NCBI GenBank assembly: GCA_004173185.1
Contig: SEFZ01000004.1
Span: 124,001 to 188,000 of the forward strand
Reading direction: 5' to 3'
Length of the DNA stretch: 64,000 nt
DNA from: Sphingomonadales bacterium
GTDB taxonomy: Bacteria; Pseudomonadota; Alphaproteobacteria; Sphingomonadales; Sphingomonadaceae
Made by a program: the position numbers and the translations under genes. A model generated the notes under the pieces. It was not told where the DNA came from, made no database searches, and worked only from the letters and a program-made list of their open reading frames with translations. This document shows positions 9,171-18,057 of the stretch, in pieces. Each line of letters begins with the position of its first letter. Position 1 is the first letter of the stretch.

Positions 9171-10472
9171 TCACTTTCCCCGAAATAATCCGCCCGCCCG
9201 CGCAAAGAAGCGCGGGATCAGGCCCCTGCGCGTCATCCAGGCGCTGTATTCCTGATAATGCGGGTCCATGCCGAGATGGCGCTCTTCGGTGCGTGCGCGC
9301 CAATAATAGACGCCGCTGACGCAGGCCATCACCGCAGTGTTGCGCACCGCATCGGTCCAGCTGCTCGTCGCGAGGAAGGGCAGGGTCGACAGCCACCAGA
9401 ACAGGTTTTTCGAGAGATAGGCCGGGTGGCGACTGAACGCGTACGGCCCGTGGGTGAGGATGCCGCGATGCGTGAGGTTCGAGAAGCGGATGCCGAACGC
9501 GATGGTCGCCCAGGCATAGATCGCGGTGAGCGAGACCAGGATCACGCCGGTTACGGCCAGGATCCACGGATGCCCGGCGTACCAATAGGTCCAGTCGGCG
9601 CTGCCGGGATGATAATCGAGCGGGCCGCCTTCGCCCATTAGCAGGAAAGGCGGGTAGCAGATAAGCGCCGCGGTCCAGCCGGCCGCATAGGGATTGGCGG
9701 TGCGGATATGCGAGTCGAGCGGGCGGAAGGTGAGGATGTACCCCGCCGTTGCGAACGCCACGTCGATCACGAACATGAAGGTGATGCAGTAATTCGCCAG
9801 GGCGACCGGGTTCTGGAGCAGCGCGTCGGTTTTCCAAGCGACGAAATCGCCGAAGCCGGGCGGCACGATCGAGAGCATGAAGGCGAGGAAGAAGCCCTTC
9901 ACCGCCCAGCTGCGCAGATGATTGTAGATCGCTTGTTTTTCAGCGCCCTCCACGCCCATCAGCCATGCGCCCATATGCCACGCGCCGTCGCGCGGCTCGA
10001 CCATGCGGCGGTCCAGCCAGAGGACATAGGGGATCGACAGCACGAACAATGCGGGCGCGACCATTTCGAAGCACCACATCGCGAAGGGGAAATTGGCAAA
10101 GCGCGTATCGGACCAGACGCGGAAGATCATGTAGATCGCGGCGATCCCGCCCCAGGTGAGCCAAAGCCCGGTAAGCTTGGTGACCGAAGTATCGAGCGTC
10201 TCACGCCATGGGCGGACATTGTTCCAGTCGATGCCGGTCGAGGGATTGCGATGCACCTTGTCGACGAAGATCGACCACAGCACCATCGGCACCGCACAGG
10301 CAGCGACATTTACCAAAGCCGCATAGGGTCCATCGAGATGATAGACATGCGCGAAGATCAGCCATGCGGTCATGCCGGCGAGTCCGGCAAAGCCGACGCC
10401 GGTGCTCACCGCCGATTTGGGGCGGGGGTCGGCCTTGGCCGCAGCTTCTGCCAGTGCGGGATCGTGATACAT
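9171..10472 (-). CDS. Polytopic membrane protein with C-terminal ICMT-like methyltransferase domain
   Basis: The 433-residue protein starts at the ATG at 10472 by preference; upstream ATG (10523) and TTG (10547) are in frame but no start has a good Shine-Dalgarno. Multiple hydrophobic segments span the protein. The C-terminal part carries the isoprenylcysteine carboxyl methyltransferase-like signature GPYAFSRHPAYLSKN and a later YYWRARTEERHLG, typical of ICMT/PEMT/NnrU-like membrane methyltransferases. The N-terminal 200 residues are an additional membrane region not seen in short ICMTs. Substrate is unknown. Confidence 0.72.
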   Translation of the reverse strand: MYHDPALAEAAAKADPRPKSAVSTGVGFAGLAGMTAWLIFAHVYHLDGPYAALVNVAACAVPMVLWSIFVDKVHRNPSTGIDWNNVRPWRETLDTSVTKLTGLWLTWGGIAAIYMIFRVWSDTRFANFPFAMWCFEMVAPALFVLSIPYVLWLDRRMVEPRDGAWHMGAWLMGVEGAEKQAIYNHLRSWAVKGFFLAFMLSIVPPGFGDFVAWKTDALLQNPVALANYCITFMFVIDVAFATAGYILTFRPLDSHIRTANPYAAGWTAALICYPPFLLMGEGGPLDYHPGSADWTYWYAGHPWILAVTGVILVSLTAIYAWATIAFGIRFSNLTHRGILTHGPYAFSRHPAYLSKNLFWWLSTLPFLATSSWTDAVRNTAVMACVSGVYYWRARTEERHLGMDPHYQEYSAWMTRRGLIPRFFARAGGLFRGK

Positions 10473-10601
10473 GGCCGAAATATCTAGGCCGCAATGGTTA
10501 GCGAGCCGTGAAGGGTTGCGCATCGCGCGGTGCTTTACTGGCGGCAATCGCTGGGCCTATGTGCCCGTCATCCCTGATTTTTCGGTTGAGGCGACTTCCA
10601 A

Positions 10602-12500
10602 ATGATCCGTGCGCTTTCCATCGCTGTTTTGCTTGCCACCACTGCCCCTGCGCTGGCCCAAAGCCCTGTAACCAATAGCGCGCCGCAGCCGGTGCCCTTC
10701 ACCGATACGATCCCGAAGCCGCGCGATGTGGCCTATCCGGGCACGATGGCGGTGCATGTCGATGCGACCAACGTTCAGCAGGGCATCTTCCGCGTGAAGC
10801 AGAGCATCCCGGTCGCGAAGAGCGGGCATATGGTGCTGCTCTATCCGAAGTGGATCCCCGGCAAGCACGGCCCCCGCGGCGAGATCGAGAAGCTGGCCGG
10901 CCTGCAGATCATGGCAAATGGCGAGCGGCTGGAATGGAAGCGCGATCCGGTGGACGTGTTCGCATTTCACGTGACTGTGCCCAAGGGCGCGAAGGCGCTC
11001 GACGTGGAGTTCGAGTTCCTTTCGGCGACCAAATCCGATCAGGGCCGCATCGTGATGGCGCCCGCGATGATGAACCTGCAATGGTATTCGCTGAGCCTGT
11101 ATCCGGCGGGCTATTACACCCGCCGCATTCCGGTGGTGGCGACCGCGACCTATCCCGAAGGCTGGAGCGCGGCTTCGGCGATTCCCGCGAAGAAGGACGG
11201 ATCGACCTACACCTATGACAAGGTCGATTACGAAGTGCTGGTCGATTCGCCGGTGTTCGCGGGGCGCTATTACCGGGAGTTCAACCTTGGTGAGCGCGTG
11301 GACCTCAACGTCTTTGCTGACAGCCCCGAGGAACTGGACGCGAAGCCCGAGCAGATCGAGAAGCATCGCAATCTCGTGACGCAGGCGATCAAGCTGTTCG
11401 GCGCGGAGCATTATGACCGTTATGAATTCCTGTTCGCGATCACCGCCGAGATGGGCGGTATCGGCGTGGAGCATAGCCGCAGCTCGGAGAACGGCGTCGG
11501 TCTCGGCTATTTCGCCAAATGGGACGATCAGAACACTTCGCGTAACCTGCTCGCGCACGAATATGCGCATAGCTGGGTGGGCAAATATCGCCGTGGCGCG
11601 GATCAGATCACTGCGGACTTCCGCCAGCCCATGCGCAACTCGATGCTGTGGGCTTATGAGGGGCATGACCAGTTCATCGGCTATGTTCTCGGCGCGCGCG
11701 CCGGGCTGATGACCAAGGAAGACACGCTGGAGGTGCTGGCGAGCTATGCCGCGCTGCAGGATACCCGGCCGGGGCGCAAATGGCGCGCGATGCTCGATAC
11801 CACCAACGATCCGATCATCACGGCGCGCGGTGCCAAGGGCTGGCTGAGCTACCAGCGCTCCGAGGACTATTATGTCGATGGGCTGATTACGTGGATGAAC
11901 GTCGATTCGATCCTGCGCGAGAAGAGCGGCGGCACCAAATCGATCGACGATTACGATCGCGCTTTCTATGGCATGCGCGACGGCGATTACGGCACCTTGC
12001 CCTTCACGATCGACGATATCGTCCGCACGCTCAACGGGATCGTTCCCTATGACTGGCGCAGCCTGCTCGACGAGCAGGTCAGCAAGCCGGCGGACCATGC
12101 CCCGCTCGCGGGTTTCGAGCGTAACGGCTACAAGCTGGTCTACACCGACAAGCCAAACAAGACCGCGTCCAAGACCGGGCTGGACCTGATGTATTCGCTG
12201 GGGCTGTCGATGAGCGCGACCGGGATCAGCCAAATTATGTGGGACGGCCCTGCGTTCAAGGCGGGCATGGACCTTGGCGACGAGATCATCGCGGTGAATG
12301 GGCGCGGCCATACCAATGACCGGCTAAAGGCCGCAGTGGTCGCGGCGAAGGATAGCAAGGACCCGATCAAGCTGCTGCTGAAAAGCGGCGATCGGTATCG
12401 CGAAGTCTCCATCGACTATCACGGGGGCCTGCGCTATCCGCACCTCGAAAAGATCGGCGAAGGAGAGGCCGGTCTCGACAAGTTGCTCACGCCTAAATGA
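10602..12500 (+). CDS. M61 family metallopeptidase with PDZ domain
   Basis: The 632-residue protein has a signal peptide (residues 1-20, ending ALA-Q), a beta-rich N-terminal domain, the zinc motif HEYAH with H319, E320 and H323, a downstream WAYEGHDQF segment probably giving the third ligand Glu, and a C-terminal PDZ domain (about 510-600, including AGMDLGDEIIAVNG). The M61 prototype is the glycyl aminopeptidase of Sphingomonas, with a thermolysin-like catalytic domain. The EGHDQFIG sequence departs from the usual EGFTxYY form, so specificity may differ. It is a periplasmic peptidase by prediction. Confidence 0.88.
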   Translation: MIRALSIAVLLATTAPALAQSPVTNSAPQPVPFTDTIPKPRDVAYPGTMAVHVDATNVQQGIFRVKQSIPVAKSGHMVLLYPKWIPGKHGPRGEIEKLAGLQIMANGERLEWKRDPVDVFAFHVTVPKGAKALDVEFEFLSATKSDQGRIVMAPAMMNLQWYSLSLYPAGYYTRRIPVVATATYPEGWSAASAIPAKKDGSTYTYDKVDYEVLVDSPVFAGRYYREFNLGERVDLNVFADSPEELDAKPEQIEKHRNLVTQAIKLFGAEHYDRYEFLFAITAEMGGIGVEHSRSSENGVGLGYFAKWDDQNTSRNLLAHEYAHSWVGKYRRGADQITADFRQPMRNSMLWAYEGHDQFIGYVLGARAGLMTKEDTLEVLASYAALQDTRPGRKWRAMLDTTNDPIITARGAKGWLSYQRSEDYYVDGLITWMNVDSILREKSGGTKSIDDYDRAFYGMRDGDYGTLPFTIDDIVRTLNGIVPYDWRSLLDEQVSKPADHAPLAGFERNGYKLVYTDKPNKTASKTGLDLMYSLGLSMSATGISQIMWDGPAFKAGMDLGDEIIAVNGRGHTNDRLKAAVVAAKDSKDPIKLLLKSGDRYREVSIDYHGGLRYPHLEKIGEGEAGLDKLLTPK

Positions 12501-12532
12501 GGCGGAGCGCGAATATTTGAACAGGGTAGAAC

Positions 12533-13075
12533 ATGCGCATCGATATGATCCCCACCGGGGATGACGTTCCGAACAGCCTCAATGTGATCATCGAAGTACC
12601 GACTGGCGGCGAGCCGGTGAAATATGAGTTCGACAAGGCTTCGGGCGCCTTGTTCGTCGATCGCATCCTGCACACGCCGATGCGCTATCCGGCGAATTAC
12701 GGCTTCGTGCCGCATACGCTTTCGCCCGATGGCGATCCGCTCGATGCGCTGGTGATCTCGCGCTCGCCCTTCATCCCGGGCTGCGTCGTGCGCGCGCGCC
12801 CGATCGGCGTGCTCAAGCTGGAAGACGAAGCCGGCGGCGACGAGAAGCTGATCTGCGTGCCGATCGATTCGACCTTCCCGTATTACACCGACGTGGGCGA
12901 GCGCGGCGATCTGCCGTCGATCGTGCTCCAGCAGATCGAGCATTTCTTCAAACACTATAAGGATCTCGAATCCGAAAAGTGGGTGCGGATCGGCGAGTGG
13001 GGCGATGCCGAGGAAGCCAAGCGCATCGTGCTTGAGGCGGTCGAAGCAGCCAAGGCGGCGAAGGCGGCCGCCTGA
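12533..13075 (+). CDS. ppa: Soluble inorganic pyrophosphatase, family I
   Basis: The 180-residue protein has the family I signature DGDPLDALV, with metal-ligand Asp at 66, 68 and 71, plus the N-terminal VIIEVPTGG and the K30-x-E32 pair. The length matches hexameric bacterial PPases. It hydrolyses pyrophosphate in the cytoplasm to drive biosynthesis. A membrane-bound proton-pumping pyrophosphatase is also encoded in the window (56948-59134), so both routes coexist. The C-terminal tail is an Ala/Lys-rich extension. Confidence 0.95.
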   Translation: MRIDMIPTGDDVPNSLNVIIEVPTGGEPVKYEFDKASGALFVDRILHTPMRYPANYGFVPHTLSPDGDPLDALVISRSPFIPGCVVRARPIGVLKLEDEAGGDEKLICVPIDSTFPYYTDVGERGDLPSIVLQQIEHFFKHYKDLESEKWVRIGEWGDAEEAKRIVLEAVEAAKAAKAAA

Positions 13076-13137
13076 ACCCGGCGACTGCCTGGCGCGCGAC
13101 GGCGATTGCGGGGGCGGCCACTCTGGTCGTCTCCTCG

Positions 13138-13761
13138 ATGTTCGGGCGCGTGCCGGGGCTGGTGGCCTGTGGGCCGAGCGGCGGCGCGGGGCCGGTGATC
13201 GCATTCGAACTGGTGCGATCAGCCGAGCAACTCTGGTCGCTCTTCGGCAGCGAGCCGTGCACCAGCACGCTGGTTAAGGCGCAGCGCGAGGCTTTGTGGC
13301 TCGATCTGCTGGCCTTCATTCCGGCCTATACCGTGTTCCTGGCGCTCGGGGCGTTCGCGCTCCGGCGCTCGGGGCTGTTGCTGGCGCTCATCACGATGAG
13401 CATCTTCATGGCAGCCGGCACTTTCGACGAGATCGAAGGGGCGGTGCTGTTCAAGATCCTGGGCGCGATGCCGGGGACGCCGTTGCTGTACGACGCGCTG
13501 TTCTGGACGGTGCGACCCAAATTCGCATTGCTGGGGGTGGGCGAGATATTGCTCGCGGCCTTGCTGTGGCGCGGGCCGTTGCTCGCCAAGATCGCTTCGG
13601 GGCTGTTGCTCGCGGGTGGGCTGGCTTCGCTCTATTTCCTGTTCAATGACCCTTATGCGCCGGGGATGATGAAGGGGCACACTTATGCCTGGGGCGCGCT
13701 GCTGGTGGTGGCGCTGATCGGCGCGGTACGGCCCGACTTTGTGACGCGCGAGGCCGCGTGA
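13138..13761 (+). CDS. Polytopic membrane protein of unknown function
   Basis: From the ATG at 13138 the product has 207 residues with about five hydrophobic segments. The frame is open further upstream and encodes another hydrophobic stretch (AIAGAATLVVSS) directly before this ATG, which has no Shine-Dalgarno. The only possible earlier start is a CTG at 13072, preceded by AAGG with 7-nt spacing and overlapping the ppa stop. The true protein may therefore be 229 residues with one more membrane helix. It lies between ppa and a DUF1345 gene, overlapping the latter as GTGA. I do not recognise the family. Confidence 0.7.
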   Translation: MFGRVPGLVACGPSGGAGPVIAFELVRSAEQLWSLFGSEPCTSTLVKAQREALWLDLLAFIPAYTVFLALGAFALRRSGLLLALITMSIFMAAGTFDEIEGAVLFKILGAMPGTPLLYDALFWTVRPKFALLGVGEILLAALLWRGPLLAKIASGLLLAGGLASLYFLFNDPYAPGMMKGHTYAWGALLVVALIGAVRPDFVTREAA

Positions 13762-14399
13762 GGAAGACCGGGGGCATCGGCAACCGGATCGCTCCTCCCC
13801 GCTTCCTGTTGTTTATCGCGGTGACGGCGCTGGGGGCAGCGCTTGCCATCCCGCCGCTGGGGCTGCGCTACGGCGCGATGATAGGGTTCGATGCGGGAGC
13901 TCTGGTCTTCCTGCTCTCGTGCCTTCCGATGCTGAGCCATGAATCGGATGCGATGCGCGAATCGGCGAAGCGCAACGATGCCAATCGCGTGTTGATGCTG
14001 CTGATTACGCTGGCGGTATCGCTGGTCGTGCTGGCGGCCGTGGCGAGCGAACTGATGCAAAAGGCCGCGGGAGATTGGTGGTCGCTGCCGCTGATCCTCG
14101 GCACGCTCGTTTTGTGCTGGACCTTCAGCAACACGATTTACACGCTGCATTATGCGCATCTGTTTTACAGCGCGGTGCAGGGCAAGGATGCGGGCGGACT
14201 TAGCTTTCCTGCGACCAAGGAGCCCGATTATTGGGACTTCATCTACTTCGCTTTCTGCCTGGGGATGACCTTCCAGACCAGCGATGTGGAAGTGACGCAG
14301 GGGCGGCTGCGGCGCGTGGTGACGCTGCATTGCCTCGCGGCGTTCGTCTTCAACCTTGGCGTGATCGCGTTCTCGATCAACGTGCTGGGGGGCGGTTAG
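13758..14399 (+). CDS. DUF1345 family membrane protein
   Basis: The GTG start overlaps the previous stop (GTGA). The 213-residue protein has about five to six membrane segments and the DUF1345 pattern: a GWDAGA-like FDAGALVFL, a conserved TFSNTIYTLHYAHLFY helix, and EPDYWDFIYFAFCLGMTFQTSDVEV. DUF1345 proteins are inner-membrane proteins of unknown function. The gene is last in the ppa-membrane protein-DUF1345 run and is followed by an inverted-repeat element. Confidence 0.85.
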   Translation: MRKTGGIGNRIAPPRFLLFIAVTALGAALAIPPLGLRYGAMIGFDAGALVFLLSCLPMLSHESDAMRESAKRNDANRVLMLLITLAVSLVVLAAVASELMQKAAGDWWSLPLILGTLVLCWTFSNTIYTLHYAHLFYSAVQGKDAGGLSFPATKEPDYWDFIYFAFCLGMTFQTSDVEVTQGRLRRVVTLHCLAAFVFNLGVIAFSINVLGGG

Positions 14400-14409
14400 G
14401 CCTGATCCT

Positions 14410-14492
14410 TCGACAAGCTCAGGATGAGCGGTGTCAGGATGAGTGGTGTCAGGATAAGCGGGCCGAAAATCCGCTCACCCTGAGCTTGTCGA
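14410..14492. repeat. Sphingomonad-type inverted repeat element with internal 15-bp tandem repeats
   Basis: Two arms, 14410-14431 (TCGACAAGCTCAGGATGAGC and two more bases) and 14471-14492, are reverse complements with one mismatch in 22. Between them the 15-bp unit AGGATGAGYGGTGTC occurs in tandem (14421-14450), with a degenerate third copy to about 14460. It sits between two convergent genes and may act as a bidirectional terminator. The right arm is also the last part of the tfoX-like gene. Confidence 0.85.
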
Positions 14493-14849
14493 CGGGCGCT
14501 TCTTCGGCTTCTTCTTCGCCGCGCCCCTTAGCCCGGCGGCGACCGCAACCCCGGCCCATTCGCGCATCGCATCCGCATCGTCATAAATGTCGGCAGGGCC
14601 GCGGCGGTAGTTGAGACTCTCGGTCTTGCCGTCGCTGCCGGTGAAGGTGAAGCGCTCGCAGCCGGCTTCGTCCCATGCCGCGTTGCTTGTCGCATCGGCC
14701 TTGAGCCAGATGTCGCTCTCATCGACGAGCCCGAACACGATCCCGTCGAGATAGAGCATCGCGCAGCCCATCATGTGGCGCATCGTCACGCTGCCTATCG
14801 GCTCGCAGGCCTCGATGGTCCAATCAACCAGCCCGCGATCAAAGGCCAT
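14475..14849 (-). CDS. TfoX/Sxy N-terminal domain protein
   Basis: The ATG at 14849 overlaps the stop of the upstream acetyltransferase gene (ATGA). The 124-residue product has the TfoX_N layout: MRHMMGCAMLYLDGIVFGLVD is the conserved early region (a G-x-x-x-Y-x-D-G-x-x-F-x-L-V pattern), followed by LWLKAD-like WLKADATS. TfoX_N proteins in Alphaproteobacteria are small proteins of unclear role, and only some relate to competence. The C-terminus is a Lys-rich tail ending RPSTSSG, encoded by the repeat arm described at 14410-14492. Confidence 0.82.
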   Translation of the reverse strand: MAFDRGLVDWTIEACEPIGSVTMRHMMGCAMLYLDGIVFGLVDESDIWLKADATSNAAWDEAGCERFTFTGSDGKTESLNYRRGPADIYDDADAMREWAGVAVAAGLRGAAKKKPKKRPSTSSG

Positions 14850-15331
14850 CAGCCGCGCCCGGCGAGCCGGGCCAGCGCTTCTCCGGTGACGCGGTTGACG
14901 GTCCAATCGTCCATCGGGACCGCGCCCATCGCGCGGTAGAAATCGATCGCAGCGGTGTTCCAGTTGAGCACTGCCCATTCGAAGCGGGTGCAGCCGCGAT
15001 CGACTGCGATGCCGGCGAGATGCTTGAGCAAGGCAGTGCCGACGCCAGCGCCGCGTGCTTCGGGGGTGACGTAGAGATCTTCCAGATAGAGCCCGCGCCA
15101 TCCGGTCCAGGTCGAGAAATTGTGGAAGAACAGCGCCATCCCGACGGGCTTGCCATCGATCTCGGCGATCACGGCCTCGGCTGCGGGACGATCGTCTCCA
15201 AACATCGCCTGATGGAGCAATGCCTCGGTCGCGACGACCTTGTCGGCCTCGCGCTCAAAATCGGCTAGTTCCTTCACGAAGATCATGATCTGGGGAACAT
15301 CGGCGGGCGTCGCCGGGCGAATCGTAATCAT
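14849..15331 (-). CDS. GNAT family N-acetyltransferase (SAT1-like)
   Basis: The 160-residue protein begins with the classic ITIRPATPADVPQI strand. It carries LYLEDLYVTPEARGAGVGTAL, which includes the acetyl-CoA pyrophosphate loop R/G-x-G-x-G, and NWNTAAIDFYRAMGA with the likely catalytic Tyr. The LEDLYVxPexRGxGvG form resembles diamine/spermidine acetyltransferases of the SAT1 group, but the substrate is not proven. Overlapping starts and stops with both neighbours show a three-gene operon: EamA transporter, this gene, tfoX-like. Confidence 0.88.
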   Translation of the reverse strand: MITIRPATPADVPQIMIFVKELADFEREADKVVATEALLHQAMFGDDRPAAEAVIAEIDGKPVGMALFFHNFSTWTGWRGLYLEDLYVTPEARGAGVGTALLKHLAGIAVDRGCTRFEWAVLNWNTAAIDFYRAMGAVPMDDWTVNRVTGEALARLAGRG

Positions 15332-16236
15332 GGCAATGCTGCCTCCGTATCATGGGCGACCAGCCCGGGCTTGCGCCGCGCGGCCAGCACGCAGGCGGTG
15401 ACGATCAACGCTGCACCCGCCAGCGTATAGGGCGGGACATGCTCGCCGAACACCAGCCAGCCGAACAAAGCCGCCCAGACGAATGAGGTATATTCAGTGG
15501 GTGCGAGATAATTGGCTTCGGCGCGGGCATATGCCCAGGACATGAGCCACAGCGATCCGGTGGCGAGCGCTGCCGCTAACAGGATCGGGGCGACCTGATC
15601 GGTAGGAGGAAGCGCCGCCAGCCAGGGCGCTGCGAGCAGCAGGAAACCGCCGACGATCAGGCTCTGGAAGAAGCTGATCTCGGCGGGGCCGGCGACAAGG
15701 GCCTGCTGGCGCATCAGGATTATGTTGTACGAATAGCAGACCGCCGAGCCGATGATCGCGATCGTGCCGAGCAGCGCTTCGTCACCCATTTGCGAGCGCG
15801 ACTGGCCGAGCAGGATCACCGCGACGCCTGCGATTGCGAGCAGCGACGGGCCGATCACTTCACGGCCGACCTTTTCCTTGAGCAGCAGAGCGGCGAGGCC
15901 GAGCGCGAGCAGGGGCGCGATGTAGCAAAGCGCGATCGCCTGAGCCATCGGCACGCGGGCCAGACCCCAGAAGAAGAGCAGCGCCATCACCACCGTGACC
16001 ATCCCGCGGATCACGTGAAAGCGCAGCGCATCGCGGCCCGGCATCTTCGGTCGCTGCGCGAAATAGAGGATGGCGGTCATCACGAAGATGGCAGCGAAGC
16101 GCCACAGCATCGCATTGTAGACGCCCATTGCGAGCGTCATCCCCTTCATTACCGCGTCCATGCCCGAGAACAGCGCGATGCCGAGCGCGCCCGCCGCGAA
16201 GGCGACGGGAAGCGGAGTGGGGCGCGGCGCAGTCAT
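15328..16236 (-). CDS. DMT superfamily transporter (EamA)
   Basis: The 302-residue protein has ten hydrophobic segments in two EamA repeats, each ending in the typical motif (VPMAQAIALCYIAPLLALGLA and the later ANYLAPTEYTSFVWAALFGWLVFGE). EamA carriers export amino acids, purines or other metabolites; the substrate is not predictable from sequence. It is first in the run with the GNAT and tfoX-like genes, with a 4-bp overlap to the GNAT gene. Confidence 0.88.
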   Translation of the reverse strand: MTAPRPTPLPVAFAAGALGIALFSGMDAVMKGMTLAMGVYNAMLWRFAAIFVMTAILYFAQRPKMPGRDALRFHVIRGMVTVVMALLFFWGLARVPMAQAIALCYIAPLLALGLAALLLKEKVGREVIGPSLLAIAGVAVILLGQSRSQMGDEALLGTIAIIGSAVCYSYNIILMRQQALVAGPAEISFFQSLIVGGFLLLAAPWLAALPPTDQVAPILLAAALATGSLWLMSWAYARAEANYLAPTEYTSFVWAALFGWLVFGEHVPPYTLAGAALIVTACVLAARRKPGLVAHDTEAALP

Positions 16237-16328
16237 GCCAAGCGCCTTGGCCGGATGCCGGGCGGATTACAACGCCGGAAGCCGAGGCACCGCGACAAGC
16301 GGATGCCCCGGCCTTCAGGACGCGGAGC

Positions 16329-16368
16329 TTAACGCCGCTTTCGCGGTGCTTTAACGCCGCTTGCGCGG
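16329..16368. repeat. Short direct duplication at a gene 3' end
   Basis: TTAACGCCGCTTTCGCGG (16329-16346) is repeated almost exactly at 16351-16368 (TTAACGCCGCTTGCGCGG). The second copy is the stop codon and last codons of the minus-strand gene at 16351-16836. A small tandem duplication is the simplest explanation. Confidence 0.6.
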
Positions 16369-16836
16369 GACTGGCGTCGCCTGACCGCCGAAGAACGCCA
16401 CCGTGTGCTGCTGGGCGTCATTGTCCCAGCTCGCGGTGTTCAGATCCTTCACCGGCTCGACCTTGGTGATGACAACGCCGTCCTTCAGCGACCAATCGAC
16501 CTCGAAATACTGGTCGCCGGTCAATTCGGTATCGAAGCTGTCGCACAGGTCACCCGTCGCCGCGATGATGCTTGCGTCGGGAAGCGGCGCATCGGCCTTG
16601 GGAGCCTTTGCCGGCGGACCCCAGCGGCGCGGCGTCTTGTCGTTCGGCCGCTGCCATTGCAGCGCATAGGAAGTCCAGCCATTGCCGCAGCCGGCAGAGG
16701 CGAAGACGCTGGTGGCGCCTTCCTCAGCCTGAGTGCGGGCGATCTGGCCGAAGGTGGCGAGCGCATCGGTCACGGCCGGGGTAACCACGGGCACGTCTTC
16801 CGGCATGGCGAGCGCGAGTGCGAGGAGGGCGATCAT
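16351..16836 (-). CDS. Secreted hypothetical protein downstream of ispG
   Basis: The 161-residue protein starts inside the ispG stop (ATGA overlap). Residues 1-10 are hydrophobic and could be a short signal peptide (LLALALAMP), although it lacks a basic N-region. Two Cys (GCGNGW and DLCDSFD) may form a disulfide. The C-terminus is basic (PRKRR). Pro/Lys-rich stretches occupy the middle. I do not recognise the family; the coupling to ispG suggests only co-expression. Confidence 0.65.
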   Translation of the reverse strand: MIALLALALAMPEDVPVVTPAVTDALATFGQIARTQAEEGATSVFASAGCGNGWTSYALQWQRPNDKTPRRWGPPAKAPKADAPLPDASIIAATGDLCDSFDTELTGDQYFEVDWSLKDGVVITKVEPVKDLNTASWDNDAQQHTVAFFGGQATPVPRKRR

Positions 16837-17957
16837 TCTGCCGCCTCGACGACAAGGTTGTTCGCAGCCTCAAGCTCGGCAGCTTTGGATTCCACCAATT
16901 TCACGATGTGATCAATCATTCCGTCGTCCTGAATATGATGGTCGGTAACCCCCGACAGATAGACCATGTGCTTTCCAGCACCCCCTCCAGTTATTCCTAT
17001 ATCGGTTTCTCGAGCCTCGCCGGGCCCGTTGACGACGCATCCCAACACCGACAGCGACATCGGCGTGCGGATATGTTGGAGCCGTTCCTCCAGCGCCTGC
17101 ACTGTGCGAATCACGTCAAATCCCTGACGTGCGCAGCTGGGACAGGAAACCACACGAACGCCACGATTGCGAATCCCGAGAGCCTTCAGAATCTCGAAGC
17201 CAACGCGGACTTCTTCCTCGGGCTCGGCGGACAGGCTGACGCGGATTGTGTCGCCGATTCCAAACCAAAGCAGGCTGCCGATCCCGATTGCGGATTTTAC
17301 CGTACCGCCCACGAACCCACCGGCCTCGGTAATGCCGAGATGGAGCGGGCAATCGACTTGCTCCGCGAGCTGCTGATATGCGGCGACCGCGAGGAACAGA
17401 TCGCTGGCCTTCACCGCGACCTTGAACTCGTGAAAGTCGTGGTCCTGAAGCAATTTGATGTGATCGAGCGCCGATTCGACCAGTGCCTCGGGGCAGGGCT
17501 CGCCATATTTTTCGAGCAGATCCTTTTCGAGGCTGCCACCGTTCACGCCGATGCGGATCGCGCAGCCATTGGCCTTGGCCGCGTTGACGACTTCCTTCAC
17601 CCGCTCGGCCGAGCCGATATTGCCCGGATTGATACGCAGGCACGCAGCGCCTGCATCGGCGGCTTCGAGCGCGCGCTTATAATGGAAATGGATATCGGCA
17701 ACGATCGGCACGCGACTGGCGCGGACGATCTGCTTCAGCGCCGCGGTCGATTCCACATCGGGGCACGACACGCGGATGATATCGACCCCGGCGTCCTCGC
17801 AGCGGCGGATCTGGTCGATCGTCGCTTTGGCATCGGATGTGAGGGTGTTGGTCATCGTCTGCACCGTCACGGGGGCATCGCCGCCAACGGGGACGTTACC
17901 TACCATGATCTGGCGGCTGGGACGGCGCGCGATATCGCGCCACGGGCGTACTGACAT
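16833..17957 (-). CDS. ispG: 4-hydroxy-3-methylbut-2-en-1-yl diphosphate synthase
   Basis: The 374-residue protein is the compact bacterial IspG/GcpE: a TIM-barrel domain beginning with [10 protein letters not shown], and a C-terminal [4Fe-4S] domain with cluster Cys in SCPSC and [11 protein letters not shown], the latter also supplying the fourth ligand Glu. It converts MEcPP to HMBPP in the MEP isoprenoid pathway. It is followed by the coupled small secreted gene. Confidence 0.95.
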   Translation of the reverse strand: MSVRPWRDIARRPSRQIMVGNVPVGGDAPVTVQTMTNTLTSDAKATIDQIRRCEDAGVDIIRVSCPDVESTAALKQIVRASRVPIVADIHFHYKRALEAADAGAACLRINPGNIGSAERVKEVVNAAKANGCAIRIGVNGGSLEKDLLEKYGEPCPEALVESALDHIKLLQDHDFHEFKVAVKASDLFLAVAAYQQLAEQVDCPLHLGITEAGGFVGGTVKSAIGIGSLLWFGIGDTIRVSLSAEPEEEVRVGFEILKALGIRNRGVRVVSCPSCARQGFDVIRTVQALEERLQHIRTPMSLSVLGCVVNGPGEARETDIGITGGGAGKHMVYLSGVTDHHIQDDGMIDHIVKLVESKAAELEAANNLVVEAAE

Positions 17958-18057
17958 GGATGTGCATATAAGTGAATCGCGAGCCGGCCGCTAGAGCTTA
18001 GCGACGAGCGTGCAACTCGGCCTGTCCGAATCTTGTCGAGCTTTTGCCGAGGCTTAG

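Noticed and set aside
10557..12311. Long open frame antisense to the M61 peptidase gene
   Set aside because: Antisense shadow; His/Arg-rich composition, no domain, and the plus-strand gene has a signal peptide, HEYAH and a PDZ domain.
14410..14460. Tandem 15-bp units as a possible CRISPR fragment
   Set aside because: The units are contiguous with no unique spacers, and no cas genes are near.
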